DNA of 6,860 bases from Anaerolineales bacterium UBA4823 (GTDB lineage: Bacteria; Chloroflexota; Anaerolineae; Anaerolineales; UBA4823). Below, piece after piece: positions 5,955-6,860 of this stretch. The notes under the pieces are model-generated. The model searched no databases and was not told the DNA's origin. It saw only the letters and a program-made list of their open reading frames with translations. The stretch's first letter is position 1, and the number at the start of each line of letters is the position of its first letter. Location of the stretch: contig DHFN01000109.1 of the NCBI GenBank assembly GCA_002402275.1, positions 1 to 6,860 of the forward strand. Reading direction: 5' to 3'. The position numbers and the translations under genes were made by a program.

Positions 5955-6860
5955 ATGGCGGAACAAAATCTCGTTCAGGTCATTAGTCAAAAAGCACACG
6001 AACTCGGTTTTGACTTGGTTGGAATCACGACACCTGAACGACCTGCTCATGCTGACCAGTATCTGGCTTGGATTCAAGCTGGCTATCAAGGTGAAATGGG
6101 ATATATGTCCACTCCCCGTTCTCAAATTTGCCGGGTAAACCCTAAAGAGTTATTTCCGGAATGCCAGTCTATCATTGTTCTGGCAATGGGGTACCCCAAT
6201 CCTGCTCGGCTCAATCCAAAACTCAAAGGATTGTCCTCTTCGACAACCTCGAATTTCGATTTTCAGCGTTTAGACAGCTCTTCGACAAATCTTCTTAGCG
6301 GCAAGGTGGCTGCTTATGCTTGGGGGAAGGATTATCATCAAGTTTTGAAAAAGCGCTTAAAAATATTGACCCAATTTATTGAGGAAATTAGTGAAAAACC
6401 TATCCAAAGCCGGTTATTTACCGATAGCGCACCGATTTTGGAACGCGATCTGGCATGGCGAGCTGGGCTAGGTTGGATCGGAAAAAACACCTGTCTGATC
6501 AATCCCCAGATTGGTTCTCATTCTTTTCTGGCTGAAATCCTTCTCGACCTGGAATTGCCGCCCAGCTCCCCATTTGCCACAGATTATTGTGGAAAATGTA
6601 GCCGCTGCATTGCAGCTTGCCCAAGCCACTGCATCTTGCCCAATCGAACTATTGATGCCCGCCGTTGTATCTCCTATCTCACCATAGAATTGCGATCCGC
6701 TATTCCCATTGCCTACCGACCTCTTATAGACCAGTGGTTATTTGGGTGTGATGTCTGTCAAGAAGTTTGTCCATGGAACCAGCATACCATCAATGAAAGA
6801 ATTGATGAGGATTTTCAACCTCAAAAGGATCAATTCCCAATAAATCTAATCGAAATTCTC
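5955..6860 (+). CDS. queG: Epoxyqueuosine reductase QueG (partial, C-terminus outside window)
   Basis: QueG reduces epoxyqueuosine to queuosine at tRNA wobble position 34, the last step of queuosine synthesis, using cobalamin and two [4Fe-4S] clusters in the cytoplasm. The frame from ATG 5955 stays open for 302 codons to the right edge. Seen: GFDLVGI at 18-24; YAWGKDYHQVLKKRL at 121-135; the active-site segment LFTDSAPILERDLAWRAGLG with the presumed catalytic Asp157; GWIGKNT at 173-179; a first cluster motif CGKCSRCIAACP (Cys212, 215, 218, 222); a further RRCISYLTIE (Cys238); and CDVCQEVCPWN (Cys265, 268, 272). Odd: a Ser/Thr-rich stretch at about 83-116, between the 'LAMGYPNP' strand and 'GKVAAYAWG', appears longer than in the usual family. 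No Shine-Dalgarno is seen, and two TGATCA palindromes (5936-5941, 5950-5955) sit just before or at the start. The upstream terminator suggests separate transcription. Confidence 0.93.
   Translation, partial: MAEQNLVQVISQKAHELGFDLVGITTPERPAHADQYLAWIQAGYQGEMGYMSTPRSQICRVNPKELFPECQSIIVLAMGYPNPARLNPKLKGLSSSTTSNFDFQRLDSSSTNLLSGKVAAYAWGKDYHQVLKKRLKILTQFIEEISEKPIQSRLFTDSAPILERDLAWRAGLGWIGKNTCLINPQIGSHSFLAEILLDLELPPSSPFATDYCGKCSRCIAACPSHCILPNRTIDARRCISYLTIELRSAIPIAYRPLIDQWLFGCDVCQEVCPWNQHTINERIDEDFQPQKDQFPINLIEIL

Overview
The window looks like a chromosomal segment of a Chloroflexota bacterium, most likely of the Anaerolineae type. This is an inference from protein style, not a database result. The signs are moderate GC, several exported proteins with Thr/Pro-rich 'TPTATP' linkers, bacterial lipoproteins carrying an NBR1-type (four-tryptophan, FW) Ig-like domain, and a MiaB with the 'QAGDD' and 'GQIVDRYGKDL' variants that I associate with this phylum.

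Layout from left to right. (1) Positions 1-949, minus strand: the N-terminal 316 residues of a membrane-anchored papain-like C39-family cysteine peptidase, running off the left edge just as a TPR-like segment begins. (2) Positions 950-987: a 38-bp divergent spacer holding one -10-like element per strand, each exactly 7 nt from its start codon, so both transcripts may be leaderless. (3) Positions 988-2346, plus strand: miaB, the radical-SAM tRNA methylthiotransferase. (4) Positions 2347-2538: a 192-bp AT-rich gap with no convincing terminator or gene, but with a small hairpin directly before the next ribosome binding site. (5) Positions 2539-3471, 3556-4716 and 4831-5856, all plus strand: three consecutive lipoproteins. 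They share a near-identical helical motif after the lipidated cysteine and a Thr/Pro-rich stalk, but carry different outer domains: SH3b plus an unrecognised Cys-containing domain; NBR1-Ig plus a jelly-roll-like domain; NBR1-Ig plus an unrecognised beta domain. A 15-bp-stem inverted repeat separates the first two, and a promoter with a perfect TATAAT plus a strong Shine-Dalgarno precedes the third. (6) Positions 5870-5905: a clear Rho-independent terminator. (7) Positions 5955-6860, plus strand: the first 302 residues of queG, epoxyqueuosine reductase, cut by the right edge.

How they work together: miaB and queG both act on the tRNA anticodon loop (position 37 and position 34) and are housekeeping genes. 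Between them lies an exported-protein cassette whose members probably stand on the outer face of the cytoplasmic membrane and bind cell-wall or carbohydrate ligands or partner proteins. The C39-like peptidase to the left is also extracytoplasmic and built on the same anchor/TP-stalk/domain plan, but a functional link to the lipoproteins is speculation. No RNA genes, CRISPR arrays, insertion sequences or prophage genes were seen.
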